Assembly: GCA_019671135.1 (NCBI GenBank)
Contig: JAHRHY010000002.1
Coordinates: 2,232,001 to 2,296,000, forward strand
DNA length: 64,000 bases
Direction of reading: 5' to 3'
DNA from: Linnemannia hyalina
Taxonomy: Eukaryota > Mortierellomycota > Mortierellomycetes > Mortierellales > Mortierellaceae
The notes under the pieces were generated by a model. It searched no databases, was not told where the DNA came from, and saw only the letters and a program-made list of their open reading frames with translations. Position 1 is the stretch's first letter. Every line of letters starts with the position of its first letter. A program made the translations under genes and the position numbers. Shown here piece after piece: positions 11,801 through 24,700 of the stretch.

Positions 11801-14800
11801 ACACGCAGTTCGAACAGCTGAAAGGATGAAAACAAAGGAGGAGAGTGTGGTCAGTAGATTGTAAATAGGAACGGTTGCCGAGGATTGTGTACATATAAAA
11901 TGGAAACCCAGGAAAGAGACACTTACAATGTTGAAGTAAAGGAACAAGATGCCAAAACTCATGACCCAGATCTGGTGAGGCCCAATATCTATGCCCTGAT
12001 CCTTATCGATCGTGCCGACCTCGGAGTTTACAAGCAGAATACAACCAATAATGGTCCACGTATACGCTGTTAGATCTAGGTAGTTGTAAGGCGACCTAGT
12101 CAGAGTTACAAACAGACATTGTTAGCCATGATGAACCGTCCTTGGGAGATAGGAGTTGCCTATTCACGTCTTCAAGGGAGACTTACTTGATATACTTCCT
12201 GGGTGCATAGATGAACTGCATCGCTTCGTATCCGCACAGACCAGCTCCAAATCCGATTGCCACCATGATGAAGGGCCGCCAGTTGTCCATGTATCGGTCG
12301 GTAATATCTTCTGCATCTGAGCCACGCGTCGAGTACGTGATTTGCAGTGCAGTGATGATGACAATCATGAGGAAGAAGATGAAAACGATCAGGAACCGAA
12401 CCATCCAGTATCTAAAGCCAAATTTATACCTAAATCAGGCGGATAAAATAGTAACGAAAGGACGTGTCAGTTCTGAATGCTATCATGTCGTGGAGCTGAA
12501 ATATAGCCCAGGTGAGTTGTGCATTTACCATTTGAACTCCAGGGTGGCAACCATGGCGGGACTGTCGAAGTAGTCCTCTCCAGCAATGTCTGTGAAAGCG
12601 GACTGGGCCGTGTCCAAACCCTCGTACCAAGGCTTGTAAGGACCATACATCGACAGCTTGGGGAACGGCGTGACGTAGATCTTGTAGTCCTTGTTGGACC
12701 TCTTCTTGACCTCTTCCTCGTTGGTTTCTCGTTTGGCAGGGAACTTTCCCTGGCGCTTCTCTCGAATGGATGTCTCAATGTTGAGGATGTTCAGGAAGCT
12801 GGTCGAGCGGAAGGGAAGCTGGGACCTCAGAGAGAAGACGGGCTTGTCGTAGTCGTTGATGTTGTTGGATTTTTCCCAGGATCTTCCTGTAATAAAGTTC
12901 CAGAACATCATCTTGGACTTGAACCACTCTGTGTACTGGGCGTTTGCGACCAGGGCATGGGACGAGACGTAGGCGTAATTGTGGGCTGGGACGTAGGAGG
13001 CCTTGCGGAACATGTCTGCCAGGATGGCGGGATACCTCTCAGAAAGCTCGTTCAGACACTGGACGGCGGGCATGAGGTAGGCTGGATGGTACTTCTTGGC
13101 ATTCAGAATGCAATAGTCAATGAACGCTTCGACCAAGGTCGCATTTCTGGACTCGATGGCACGTCGGATAGGGTTGAGGGCTGAGTTGTCGCGAGGAATC
13201 CAATCGCCGTTACTCGTATTCAGCAAGCCCTGAACAAAGTGGTGGTTGGCCTTTTGAAGGTACTTTTGATCCAGGAGGAGAGTGAGGACTGTGATGACCT
13301 GAGGGTGGTTGGGGGTTGTTTGCTTCCTGGGGGGTTCAGGAGTAAAGTCAAATCCTCTGGCTTGCACAACATTTTTTCTCTGGACAAAGTCCATTGTTGG
13401 ACCCATATCGCGGGCTGTGATGGTTTCCTGAATGTGGAGGGGAGCTGGTCGGTCGTCGAAGCTCTCAGCCTGGCGACGGTTGGAGTTTCCGTGAATGGTC
13501 ACCCCTTCGTCTATGAGTCTTGGTCCAGCAGCGACCTCGGGGCCTGCTTCAGTGGTAGCACCAAGACCAACGGCACCAGGTAGAAGCACGATGGCAGCAT
13601 CATTTGAGACGCTGGGCTTCTCGTTCCTTGGAGGGCGGTTGCGCTGCTTGTTAGCCTGGAAGTTACCGCCGTTACCGCCTTTGCCTGGGAGGTAGACACC
13701 GATGGACATCATGCGGTTTATGTGTTCACGCGTAAACCGAAGAATGGCCTCAGCATGGTCCTCAAAAGTGAACGACTGCTGAGCGTCCCTGGAAGCCTTC
13801 TTACTCTCTCGAGACGAATAGCCATAAGCGGCGGCGAGAAGATGAATACTGCGGAAACAGTAGAGAATAGCAAAGTGAGCACCGATGGTTCCTGGCCCAG
13901 GGATCGAGATAACTCTCTTCTTGGACTTGTCATTGACCTTGATCTCGGCTACGGTGTTTCCTGTGACTCTGTCCAGGAAGATGGTCGCGTCCATGGTCTC
14001 CAGATAATAGTCCCGAACTCGTCCTGACTTATAGGCAATACCTCCGGGTGCGAGATCCTCGTCGCCTCTGGGTTGACTCCAGATGTATTGAAGACTACAC
14101 TTGGAGTTCTCGTGAGTAGGGAGGTTCCAGATTTGAAGCGTCTGGGTGCCGTTGACCGCAAAACGCGTTCCGCAAGGAACAAAGAACGCGGTGAGCAAGT
14201 TCTCGGGGTGGGAAACCTCGGCAGTTGTGGCGCGCATCCAAGGTTCAGGAATAAACGAAAAGATGAGTCGCTGTGTCCTGTCCTTCAGGTCCTCCCGAAT
14301 GACTTCGACACGATGGACCCAGTAAAAGACTCCGTCGCCCTCGGGTAAAAGCTCCCTGTGGAAGGCTGTCTGCAGACGGTACTGGATATGGTCGTCGTAC
14401 TGAGACTCGTACAGGACATCCGCGGGGTGAGATTGGAGGACCGTGTCGCTCATTTTGTTAACCTTGGAGCTGCTTGGCTGGTTGGAGACATAGCAGTTGA
14501 TATTGGGCCCGTCCGCCTCGATGACAAGCCCGCGGTTGAAGTACCCTTTGATGTTGAAGTAGGCCTGCAGTGTGGTTCCGATGGTTGGGATGGGGGTTTG
14601 GTTGATGATGGTCTCCGACTTGAGCTGAAGGGTGTCCAACTGCTTGCCGATGAGCTCAAATGTGACGCTGTCGCGCAGAACCACAATCAGCTTGTCGTCC
14701 TGTGCGCTGAATCCGACGTACTCGATCTTGTAGCCCGGGAACTTTCTATCGTCGATCGCCATTCCTGTGTTAGCAAAGTAGGTCGTCAAACTTCCGTCCA

Positions 14801-17445
14801 CACTGGCCAGAGCAACAATGGACTCGTGGGGCGAGATCGCCATCTTGCTGTGTCCGCGGAAAGTCGGTCCTTTGAATAGCGCATTATCAAGGCTTGAGAT
14901 ATGGGCAATATTGGACCCTGTCCGCAAGTCCCAGATCGTGCAGCTACGTCCACTGTCCTCGAGCCACATAAAGTTGTTGCTGCTGATCGAGTCCATCATC
15001 ATCTTGCAGGTGATGCGGCTCGAGAGGGTTGGGATAAGGTCGGTGATGGTAATGGTGTGAAGGCGCTTCCAACGTCTCTCCTGTGAGATTTCGTAGACGT
15101 CGATGTAGATGCCGTTACAGGTGACGAACAAGCTGTTGGGTTGAGTATATCCATTCTTTCCGTCCTTGCTGTCCTTGCCGTCCTTTCCTGACTCCTCAGT
15201 GTCATCAATATTGCTCGCCAGAGTTCCGAGGTCATTACTCTCCCAATCAGGCTTCTTGGCACCAGGGACGAACTCTCCAAAACCGACTAGCGACTGCAAG
15301 ATCTCGTGCTCCCAATCAACGCTCTCCAGCAAAAGACCGCCCGTTGTTGATGACCCGGCTGAGCTGACAGATGTTGAGCTCGTGAGTCGTTGCTTGCCAG
15401 GCGTCTCGTCTGCAGCGGCTTCCTGTGCCTTTTCGTCGACATTGGATGTAGAGGGTGCATCCATGTTCACGGTAACAGAGACCTGAGGTACCATAGGGTT
15501 GTTGAACAGTCTGAACTTGAAGTCGGGTTTGGGTGCCACTGAACCCTCCAGCCACTGTCCGATCTTGGGCTCTTGGAAGATTGTGATTTGCTCACCATAT
15601 GGAGAGATAGCAAGACCGATGGCGAGATCTCCGACGCCGGGGTGATGGATCCTTGCAGTAGCAGTGCCCTTGTAGAGTGCCGCAATGTTCCTGTAAGGGT
15701 TGGAAGGGTTCTTGATAAACGACATATCCCAGACGGTGATGAAGACGTCGTCCTTGGAATGTCCCAGCGACGCCATGAAGCGACTCTTTTTCGAGATCGC
15801 AATTCGTGTAATGGGCACATCCGCAGGAAAGTACGGCATGTCCTTTGATTTTGGATAGGCCCTTGTGGTATCGAGCACCATGACCGGTATGCTCGCCCTC
15901 TGCACCACCATGTTACGTACACCAGCTATTTTGAAAATGATAAAATAGAGAACGTCGCGTTGTCCGTTTAGTTAACAATGAACACACTCCCCAGAATGAC
16001 AAGCAGAAAAGGTATGCATTCTTACGTTGGTTTTCTGTCCTGAGGCCGACTGGTCTGATCTCTACATGCTCGACATGGAATCCAGAGTACTCATCGCGGT
16101 TTTCGTTCTCGTTGTTGCGAAGAATGACCTGGATGTTGGCCCATCCTTCATGGGGCTGTATCACTACCTTTTCCTCAAGCGTCAAGTTGTGCCATTGATC
16201 CCGACCTAGTCTCGGTAAAGACAACAAGAGGATTTGTCTTAGTTTTGCCAGTTTTGGTGCAGTTAAAACTCAACAGCAAGGTATGAGGCTAAACATACCT
16301 ATGGTGTTCAGTTTGTGTGGCGGCAGGATCACATCCAGGGTACCACTGATATCCGGTTCAGTCTAAAGGGTAAAAAAAAACCATACCAAGAGGGTTAAAA
16401 GTTGGGCTAAGGATTTACAAGCGGCGGTCGAAATGGTTCTTGAAACGGCACGGGACGCAACTTACATCATACGAGATTTTGACCACAAAGTGAAGGCCGT
16501 TCGGGATGTGAAAGTCCGGCAACGCCTTTACACGCCAATGAATGGTGTAGTGTCCTGTACTGTAGTTCTTGAAGCTGCCAAAAAACTGTCGAATGAAGAA
16601 AGTAGTGTTGAAAATAGAAACTGCATGTCAGTGGAACACTTGCAGATGTGAAAAGTGGGCGTTGCTCTGCTTAGACTATTGTTCAGACATCATACCTTGA
16701 AGGTAGCAGTGTTTTCTGGAAGATGGGCACTCATGCCAGGCCTTTGAAGAAGTAGAGACGTTGAAGAGAAAAGAAGGTGAGAAATTATGAAGGACAACAG
16801 AAAATGCCTTCTGAGGCCCTATATATGCGGCGGGTGATAGATTACTTACTGGGGTTGGAAGCGTGGACCTCTATGTGCACACGTGAGAAAGGGAGGCAGG
16901 CGTAGTTAGTTGAGTTCACCTTCGCCCTGAACAATTCAATTCTGTTGTAGTAAGCATCATATCAAAAGTAGACATACTCTATTTTTCCAGCAATGGACAG
17001 TGTCTTGGCTCTACTCAACACAGCATCGGATCCTGTGAAGTAACGGCGCTGGGCTACATCGATATGGTTAATCGCAAAAAAAAAAAAAGGGATGTAAGCC
17101 AATGATATCAAGCTGTTAAGCCTCCGACAGTGAAAGTTCATACAAACAAAATAGAACAAAGAGGACCACATGGCGTTGTGTATGGGCGAAGTGTCGAGAA
17201 TCTACCACCCGATCGGATTATTTACCAAGGCTGCATGGATCGATGGGTGAGGCTGCGGCGGGTAGGACAAGAGTCGATTTTTTGGAGGAGGATGATTTTG
17301 GAGGACTACTAGGTGTGGGGTCGATCTCTGCCAGGCTTGTAGCCATAATGGTGGTGTGGTTTGACTGGGGGGAGGAAGTTGGACTTTCAGTCATGTTCTG
17401 GAGCTGCAAGGTGGAGTCGCTAGCACGCGGCTTCTTCCAGAACAT
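8844..17445 (-). CDS. Giant TRP-like cation channel with WD-like N-terminal region (2,406 aa)
   Basis: Fourteen exons close exactly to 2,407 codons: 17445-17226, 17053-16978, 16926-16846, 16741-16696, 16585-16466, 16362-16299, 16205-16026, 15925-12529, 12429-12187, 12095-11927, 11817-11563, 11460-11346, 11229-11149 and 11017-8844. Residues 1-262 form a polar head plus a beta-sandwich-like stretch. Residues about 263-1100 are beta-rich with WD-like turns (VWDMSF, IWDLRTGS, IWNLPT). Six transmembrane helices lie at about 1402-1660. The first is WMVRFLIVFIFFLMIVIITAL. S5, a pore loop (FAALSVTYFFLSGRY) and S6 follow. S6 ends in LNILIALMNDAF, a TRP-family signature. The C-terminal 720 residues hold a coiled coil (VLRDVQTLSKELEKLKSN) and then a very long Pro/Ser/Gln-rich tail. 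The predicted role is a membrane cation channel; gating stimulus and membrane are unknown. The exon 3 donor (GTAATC) was chosen because the adjacent GTAAGT breaks the frame. Confidence 0.8.
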
Positions 17446-19574
17446 GGAATGGTATTTGGTCTGTTAGGATTGCAAGGGTGATAAAGAGAGGATATGGAAA
17501 AAGAAATAAGACTCAGGCACGCGCTCTGAGAGGTCAGGTCTCAGAAGGGCTGGGATGACAGGAGAAAAGTTAAAAGATGGAGACGAAAGATGCAAAGGAG
17601 ATGAATAAGGAAGTGAGAGATGCAATGGTTGAAGATGAGAGAGGCTGATGAAGAAGGGCGAGGGAGAGGAGAAGGGAGAGGAAGAGGAGAAGGGAATCAG
17701 CGTGCTGCTTTGGTCATCAAGCAAAGTGGTCTGCTTGAGTTCGCAAGAGTGAAGGTCCGAAAAAGCAAAGGAAGGGACAGAGAGGAGAAGGAAGGAAGGA
17801 GGGCGAGGGTAAGTGCGAGGGTAAGTGCGAGGACGAAGAAAGGAGAGGAAGAGAAGAAAGAATAAAAGAGACCAAAGAGACAAGTTTGTTGACAGTTGAC
17901 TTTGCTCAGACCCCTTTGCCCAGGTGTCCCTCTCCCCTTGTGCAGTTTTGCTTGGTTGTTGTTTTTTGCCTTTGGCACCCCCTGCGTTTTCTTGCTCTCA
18001 TTCGTTATTTCAATTGCTCTCTGCCAGGCATCTTGAGATGAAGCCAAAGAAAAAAAAATTCATTTTGTCTGTCAACACAACACAACAACATACACCAATG
18101 AGTACAAGCGTTAACCTACATATGAGCACCATCCTCTCTCTCCTCTCCAAACCATGTCGCGGCCATTTTTTTTTCCGCTACCACTGCCAAGTCTCCAACA
18201 GGTCTGGGTCTCGCACCCTCAGCCTGCTGGGTCCTAAAAGAATAACTCTAAAAAGTTTAGTTAGACCTGCTTGGGTGTCCGCGGACCTCCAAGAAAATGA
18301 GTGCTCGATCATTGCGTTAACAACCATTGTTCTAACGCAATGCTATTTGCGTAAGTCCATATTTAAACGACCACTACTTTTGCAGCTTGGGGCTCATACT
18401 CCAAAATCCCTAACCCATTTCTCGAGATGTCCATCTGACCTAGCGTTTTTTCTCCCCTGCACCGCCCCCTTGCTCCTTTTCTAAGTCTTGATGCAGTGTG
18501 CCCTTGAACGTCGAGAACGGAGGATCGCTTTAACGACAAGCGGGAATACCAAAAAAATATGGTTGCTGAAAGTAGTTTTTTTTGTTGAGGATCCGGAACA
18601 AAAATGATCAACTCTTGCTGTTGCTGTTTTTTCTCATCGCTAAATATCGAAGACACAAACTGGGAAGAAAAAATCATGCTTAAAGTCCGCTCTTGCATGA
18701 CCATATGCATGTTCTATGTCCAAGCAAGTCAGGAAAACATAAGGGGGTGCTTTCTTTCAGGGACACGCCAAATGTGGTTGAGGATCAGTGGAAGGGGGTA
18801 ACCAAAAAAAACCATCAATGCTTAGTAACGCTTTTGCCTCTCAGTGACTCGCATGGTGTTGCATGGTTATCCACGACCATTCAGTTTAACCTGCACAACG
18901 GTTCAACTTAGCTTCTCTTGCAGCTGTCACTGAAGATGAGTTCATCCTGCCAAATTGACCCTGTCGTGACAGACATTTAGATTTTCATCACGTGATTTCC
19001 GGCATTGAGCCACTTGGGTAACGCATGCTGAGAGTGTCAAATGGAGATCAAGACGTAGACACTCTCCCTCTGTCTTCCATTGACCTGTCTACTTGAAGTA
19101 GCACCACCGTAAGTCACTACTAAGGATCACCGACAGGAAGTTTGGATACCAGGCTCATTCAGGACGCCCTATGAGTTGCTGGATGGTTTGATCGCCACCA
19201 CCATTCTGTTGAGACATGTCATGGAACTTGTAGGTGTTTGTAAACGCCCATGAACAAGTCCATCTTCAACGCGACATATGGGGATACAACAAAGATCATA
19301 CCTGGATAGATATCAGGTTTGACGCTTCATAATGCATACATACATACATACATACAGGCGAAGGGGCTTCCTCTTCCCTGGCGGTGCCCGAGTTCCTCTC
19401 AAGGTCGATTTTTTAACAATTTTTCAACTCTATTTATCCTTCGTCTAGAAATCCATACACGGCGTAACCTCACATTCACGATCAAAACTGGATTCTTTAA
19501 CAAGGATACGACTCGGAAGCCACTCACGGAGACTCTAGGCCTATTCAAGAAAACGCGCCAGCGTGGACGACAGA
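17446..19574. other. 2.1 kb intergenic region between divergent genes
   Basis: No intact gene is seen. The part next to the channel gene (17464-17883) is GA/CT-rich, likely 5' UTR and promoter. A perfect 10-base inverted repeat is at 18310-18342. On the minus strand, 19160-19230 reads as a coding-like C-terminus (start MSQQNGGGDQTIQQLIGRPE, then a stop), with no supported upstream exons, so it may be a gene relic. A CATA microsatellite (about 19335-19357) precedes the MYSM1-like gene. Confidence 0.5.
18310..18342. repeat. Perfect inverted repeat (10-base arms, 13-base loop)
   Basis: Arms CATTGCGTTA (18310-18319) and TAACGCAATG (18333-18342) are exact reverse complements, so the stretch could form a hairpin or bind a dimeric factor. 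It lies mid-intergenic, so a role is unknown. Confidence 0.6.
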
Positions 19575-22500
19575 ATGGCAGAAGAAGATATAGATATCGA
19601 CATTGACATCGATGGTGACGAACCCGACGATCGAGTGAAAACTACCAGTAGCGCCAAAACTACCCGCGGAAAGCAGTTTATCGACGATACATCATCAACT
19701 TCAAGGGTCAACAGTAGCGATCGACGGCAGAAGGACGATACCGCTGGGGGCTCGATGCCGTCTGGCTCTGGCGCTGCGATCAGGAACGCTGTTGGCATAG
19801 AGTAAGTGGCAAGGACCGAGAATCACGGAAAACTTCTGCGATGGCTCAGGATTCGTTTGTTCTTCGTGTGGATACTGACTGCGAATCTCCTTCTCTTTAG
19901 GACAGAATCGTCAATAGCAGATGAATTTCAAATCCCAGACTGGGTCACACAAGATGTAAGGATAGTGCATTGTGTTCATATATTTCGTTTCGCCAGCAAT
20001 GTTGACCTGTGACACGCGACTTACACCGCCTCTACATATGGGAATAGTATCACGCGCAAGCAGGATTCGATGCAGGCGACATGGATGAGAAGTCTAGGCA
20101 GATGATCGAGAGCATGTTGGCTGAGGAGGAGTTCTACTCAGGAAGACCGTCCAAGACGCTCTCTGGCACAAGTAGCAAACAAGCGACACCTTCTATCGGC
20201 GGTTCGAAAGCTGCGACAACATCACGTCCCAAAGGAAACCCTGGATCGCATTCAAGAGAGCCAACAGACCCATCATGGAGTAGGAATGGACACAAGCCGA
20301 CGTCAAAGAGCAGCGCCCACGACTCCAAAAAGCGCAAGAGTTCAGCAGAGCGATCAGGACAGAGCAAAAGGACTGCAAGTGAAGGCAAGTCTATTTGCCG
20401 TTCAAGCAATCATAGACTCTTTACTTTTTCCTGTGGGCTGTAAACTAAGTTCATGATTACCTCAGACGCTAGATTGAACGCTATCTCGTCCGTGGACCTT
20501 CCTTCGCACAACACCCGCTGGACAAGCGAAGAAGATGACCGACTCCGTGAAGGACTTGTAAGTCTTCATTTCAGGGTGATTCATTGCAATTGGAGATCAT
20601 GGCAAGACTACTCGAATCTTGACTAACGCCTGTTCATTCTATAGCGTCTTCATGGATATGGAAACTGGAAGGTGATCGCCGCTGTGGTTGCAACGAGGAA
20701 CCCATTGCAAGTCAAGAACCATGCACGACATTTGTCTGTCTCTGATAGGGTAAGGCTTGTCGATGATGCTACTCTACACAGTGACAGCCAGCGTTGACGG
20801 AGTTGCTAATCGATGTCTACACATGAAATAGGTACCTCATGATGTTTCGACGAATACTAGCGACGGAGAAGGATTAGACAGGCGATCATCTGCGGCGAAT
20901 TCGGCGGATGAGGAAATGGCTGATCACTCTGCTGTCAAAAAGAGGCACTCACGGAGTAAACGCGTGAAACGGATCGATGCCAGCGGAAAGTCTGAGGCCG
21001 ACTCTGATCGATATGGAGGGCGAATCCGACGCGCAAGGAGCATTACGTCAGAGTCAGGGAATGATGATTTCACTGGGTCTGAATTCGGTGCCACGGTAAG
21101 GAACAAAAATGCGGGACACGTGGGAGTAATTTTGTCCGCACATAGCTTTTCGGGTATGTAACATTGTCAACATACAACCTAACATTCAGTACAAAACATT
21201 GCTAGAGTGGCTACGATACTGACAACGACGACGATGCTAGGTCGACGACAAAGTCGCCTTCTCTGTCAGGAAAAGGTGGCTCGCGTTCAGGATCTATCGG
21301 TTTAGGAACTCCCAGTCCTGGATTACGACCGCTATTTTCATCGTCATCGCTGTCATCTCCCTATACCCTAACTTCACAACGGACTGGCATATCCAGCATG
21401 GATGAGGACGAGGACGAGGAAGTAGATGTAGACATTGAGAGCACGGACGAGGATGCAGCCAGTCGCTTGAACCTGGCAAGGGGCCTTCGACCCTATGCCA
21501 GCAACGCTAAATCTCGGTCGATCTCCCCTTTTTCAAACTCGTCTACGCGATCTCGGTTGTCCAGCGAGTTTGATAGTCAATCGGATCGGGATTTGGAGGA
21601 CGATGATATGGACGAGGTTGTTGAGTCGGGGAGCGCACGCAAGCGCGTCTCGGCAGCTTCTCCTGCCCTATCCGATACCTTGGGCTCGTCTAGTGACATC
21701 TACTCGAACCCGACATTCAACACTAGCGGCAGCAGTATCAACAGCATTGGGGCTGCGGGCAGCTTCAAGCCATTACTAAAGGACACACAGTTTCATTTGC
21801 AGCAGCAACACCAGCAACATCTTCAACTGCTCCAAAAGGGCGGAACTTTGAGCCATACCTCGATGGACAAGATGGTCAACTCCCCCAAGGAGAGGCGGAC
21901 AGTGTCGTTTGGCGCTGTGCATGTGGCCGAACTTCAGCCGGACATCAACTCGTACGATGAGGACGAGATGCATTCTTCAGAGGACAATGGATCTGCTAGG
22001 AAGCGAGGGCTAGCGCCGCTTTCGGAGACATCATCTTACCTACACGGCTCCACGACAACTCTTCCGACAAGACTTTCACCTCCAGTCAACCTGGCTGGAA
22101 TTGACCCTACTCTGACAGGAAGCATGGTCTTGCCTTCCAGTCTCCGCAACGGGCAGGGTCACAGGATTATTGTCAAGCGGGCCCATTTGAATCAGGAGAG
22201 CGAGGAGGATAATTACGAAGAGGAGGAAGGGTCACTCGGGACTGGACACAAGAAGCTCCCTCACCCTGCCGGTATCCTCAGTCTATCCCGCAAAGGTCAA
22301 AAGAGCGTACCCAAGCAGAAATCGCACTCGGCATCGTCGTCGCAGGCGCAAGGTGGCAATCCGAGCAACTCGATCTCGCTTCCACACTTCTCTCACGGAC
22401 AACTATCCATCACCCCAGCCATGACGATGAACACGACTGCCATGGTGTTACCAACAACACCTCCAAACGTGACCCCACGGATCTTGGACAAGACCATCAT

Positions 22501-24616
22501 CACCGAGGAGGAAACGCGCGTGCATTCCGAGTTCTTTTGCAACAAGGCCAGCAAGACGCCAGAGAGATACCAGCGGATCAGGAATACGATCATCCAGGCC
22601 TGGGAGAAGTCACCGTCGACATACTTGACAAAAACGAGCGTGCGCTCTGCGTTAAAGGACTGTGGCGACGTGAATGCAATCGGTCGAGTTCACTCATGGC
22701 TAGAGTCGATCGGGGTCATCAATGTGGGCATGACGGCCTCTTCTCCAGGAGCGTCGTTAGCGAGACCCAGGAATGGAGGGAGCAATCCGTCCAAAAAGCG
22801 CGGACAATCTGAAGATCGGGGCTGGTCGTCGTCTTCTTCTTCGTCTGCTCCTCGTCGAAGGAGTAATCCTGCGATATTAAACGATTTGGATGATATGGAC
22901 TCTGTGTGGGTCACGCCTCCTCTAAGGCGGCGCAGGGTTCGGAACGAGCGCGGGGAATGGTAAGTTTACATGCGCTATGCCATTGTTTCTTAGTTTTTAC
23001 GCGTTGGCACAACTGCGATGTCTGACAATATTGTTATCAATGTGTTAGGGTGAATGAGAGCGATTTGGAAGGGCACGTCATCGAGCACAATGTACATAAC
23101 ACCAAGGACGAGAAGCGCTCCAGCTCGTCACGAAGATCAGATCGCCAGAGCACCGATATCTTCCAGCTAGACGACGAAGCCTTTTTCGAACGCCACGGGA
23201 TGACCAAGGAGGAAATGGAGGAAGAACTGGATCAGGAACGACTCGCTGCACAGAACGCCAAATACTTCGCAGCGTCTGAGCTTCATCCTATCAACAACAA
23301 AGTCCCAAGGAATCTACGGGCGGGACATTTGATCCGACAGTCGAACCGTTCTTATTTCCATGGTGTCGAAGACGATGATGATGGAGATATGGAGGCGTAC
23401 ATTGATGAGGATGGAGCAAGCGGATCTCTGTCGGGAGGAAACCAGTATGATCCCTTCCGGCTTGTGCCCCTTCGAAAGTACAATGCACAGAATCAGGCGC
23501 CCTTCCGAGTCAAAGTCTCCTCTGATGCCATGGTATGCTCTCATTGCTACACGTTATCTTGACTTTCGCACAAACAAAGAACGCCACTAATTTTTAATAC
23601 GTTTTGTCCTGGTGTAGCTCATTATGGATTTTCATTCTCATTTGGCCGAGACGGAGGTGATTGGACTACTCGGTGGCCTCTACGACGAGGACGAAAAGAT
23701 CCTGTTCATCCTTGGCGTCTTCCCTTGTCGGAGTATCAGCACAGGTCTCCAGTGCGAGATGGACCCAGAATCAGACGTCGAGGCACGGTTCTTTTTCTCA
23801 TCCAAGGGCTTCGTAGTCGTGGGCTGGTATCACTCCCACCCGACCTTTGAACCTAACCCGAGTATCCGCGACATTGAGAACCAGTCCGAGCACCAGACAA
23901 TGTTCCGTCGCCACGAGCTCAACGTCGAACCCTTTGTCGGTGTCATTGTCTCACCTTTCGACCCACGTAACTTGTCCTTCCTCTCAAAGTTCCAGTTCTT
24001 GTCCGTCTCCGAGCAGGTTGATGAGCGGCTGAACTGTCGGCTACCTTTTGGATATGACCGGGAGATCACACGGACAAACGAACTTTCGGTCTCGGTCTTT
24101 CAACAGCTGTCGGATTTGGTGCGGTATTATCGGACGTATGAGCATCGTGTGGACCTCTCGTTACCGCTGAGGAAGGGTGAGGCTACTACAACGACGAGGT
24201 TGGACAAGTTGCTGAAATCGATTAGTCACCATATCTTTGTGGATGAGACTAATGCGAAGGCGTTCCTGAGCAAAGTCCGTGAGTTGGTGATCCGAGGGTT
24301 CCAGTTGGATTTGCCTCTCAGCACTACGGCCCCTAGTATTGCAAGCGCGGATGCCACTGCCTCTACCTCGACTTCTACACCCTCATCGTCGGCAACACAT
24401 GCGGGACCACCACTACGACCTACCACACCGTCTGCCAGCACCACCACCACATCAACACCTCAACCTACTCCAGTCGACGATGACTCTACGGGAGGAGATA
24501 ATAGTATAGCGGATATGCAACCTGGCCCTACTACGCCAGACAAGGCCATGATTGGCGAAATCAACATTGACCAGACACCGTCACCCTCGCCGCTCGCACA
24601 ACCACCGCCACCGTAG
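19575..24616 (+). CDS. MYSM1: MYSM1-like SANT-SWIRM-JAMM histone H2A deubiquitinase
   Basis: Nine exons close to 1,438 aa: 19575-19801, 19901-19955, 20048-20384, 20466-20557, 20645-20749, 20832-21095, 21206-22959, 23049-23532 and 23618-24616. A SANT/Myb domain lies at about 222-270 ([15 protein letters not shown], then [12 protein letters not shown]). A SWIRM domain lies at about 795-870 ([20 protein letters not shown] to [14 protein letters not shown]). A JAMM/MPN+ domain runs from about 1107. It keeps the zinc metalloprotease set: Glu1119, His1178-Ser-His1180, Ser1188 and Asp1191 ([14 protein letters not shown]). This is the domain order of animal MYSM1 (2A-DUB), which removes ubiquitin from histone H2A. 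Acidic and Ser-rich linkers separate the domains. The third intron uses either a GC donor (20385) or a weak GT at 20379. The tail is Thr/Ser/Pro-rich. Catalysis is predicted intact; in vivo substrate is inference. Confidence 0.88.
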
Positions 24617-24700
24617 ATAATTGTAATAAAACCACAAGTGCGTCAGTAAATAACATGTCTGATTTATTTATTTACTCTTTTTTTTTTCTTTTTTTTTTTT

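Noticed and set aside
12519..13184. Long open frames antisense to the channel exon 8 (also 14358-14879)
   Set aside because: They mirror a 3.4 kb coding exon; codon bias alone creates open antisense frames.
17924..18484. 186-codon open frame upstream of the channel gene
   Set aside because: Composition is low in complexity and Ser/Leu/Pro-rich with no domain, intron pattern or supportive context.
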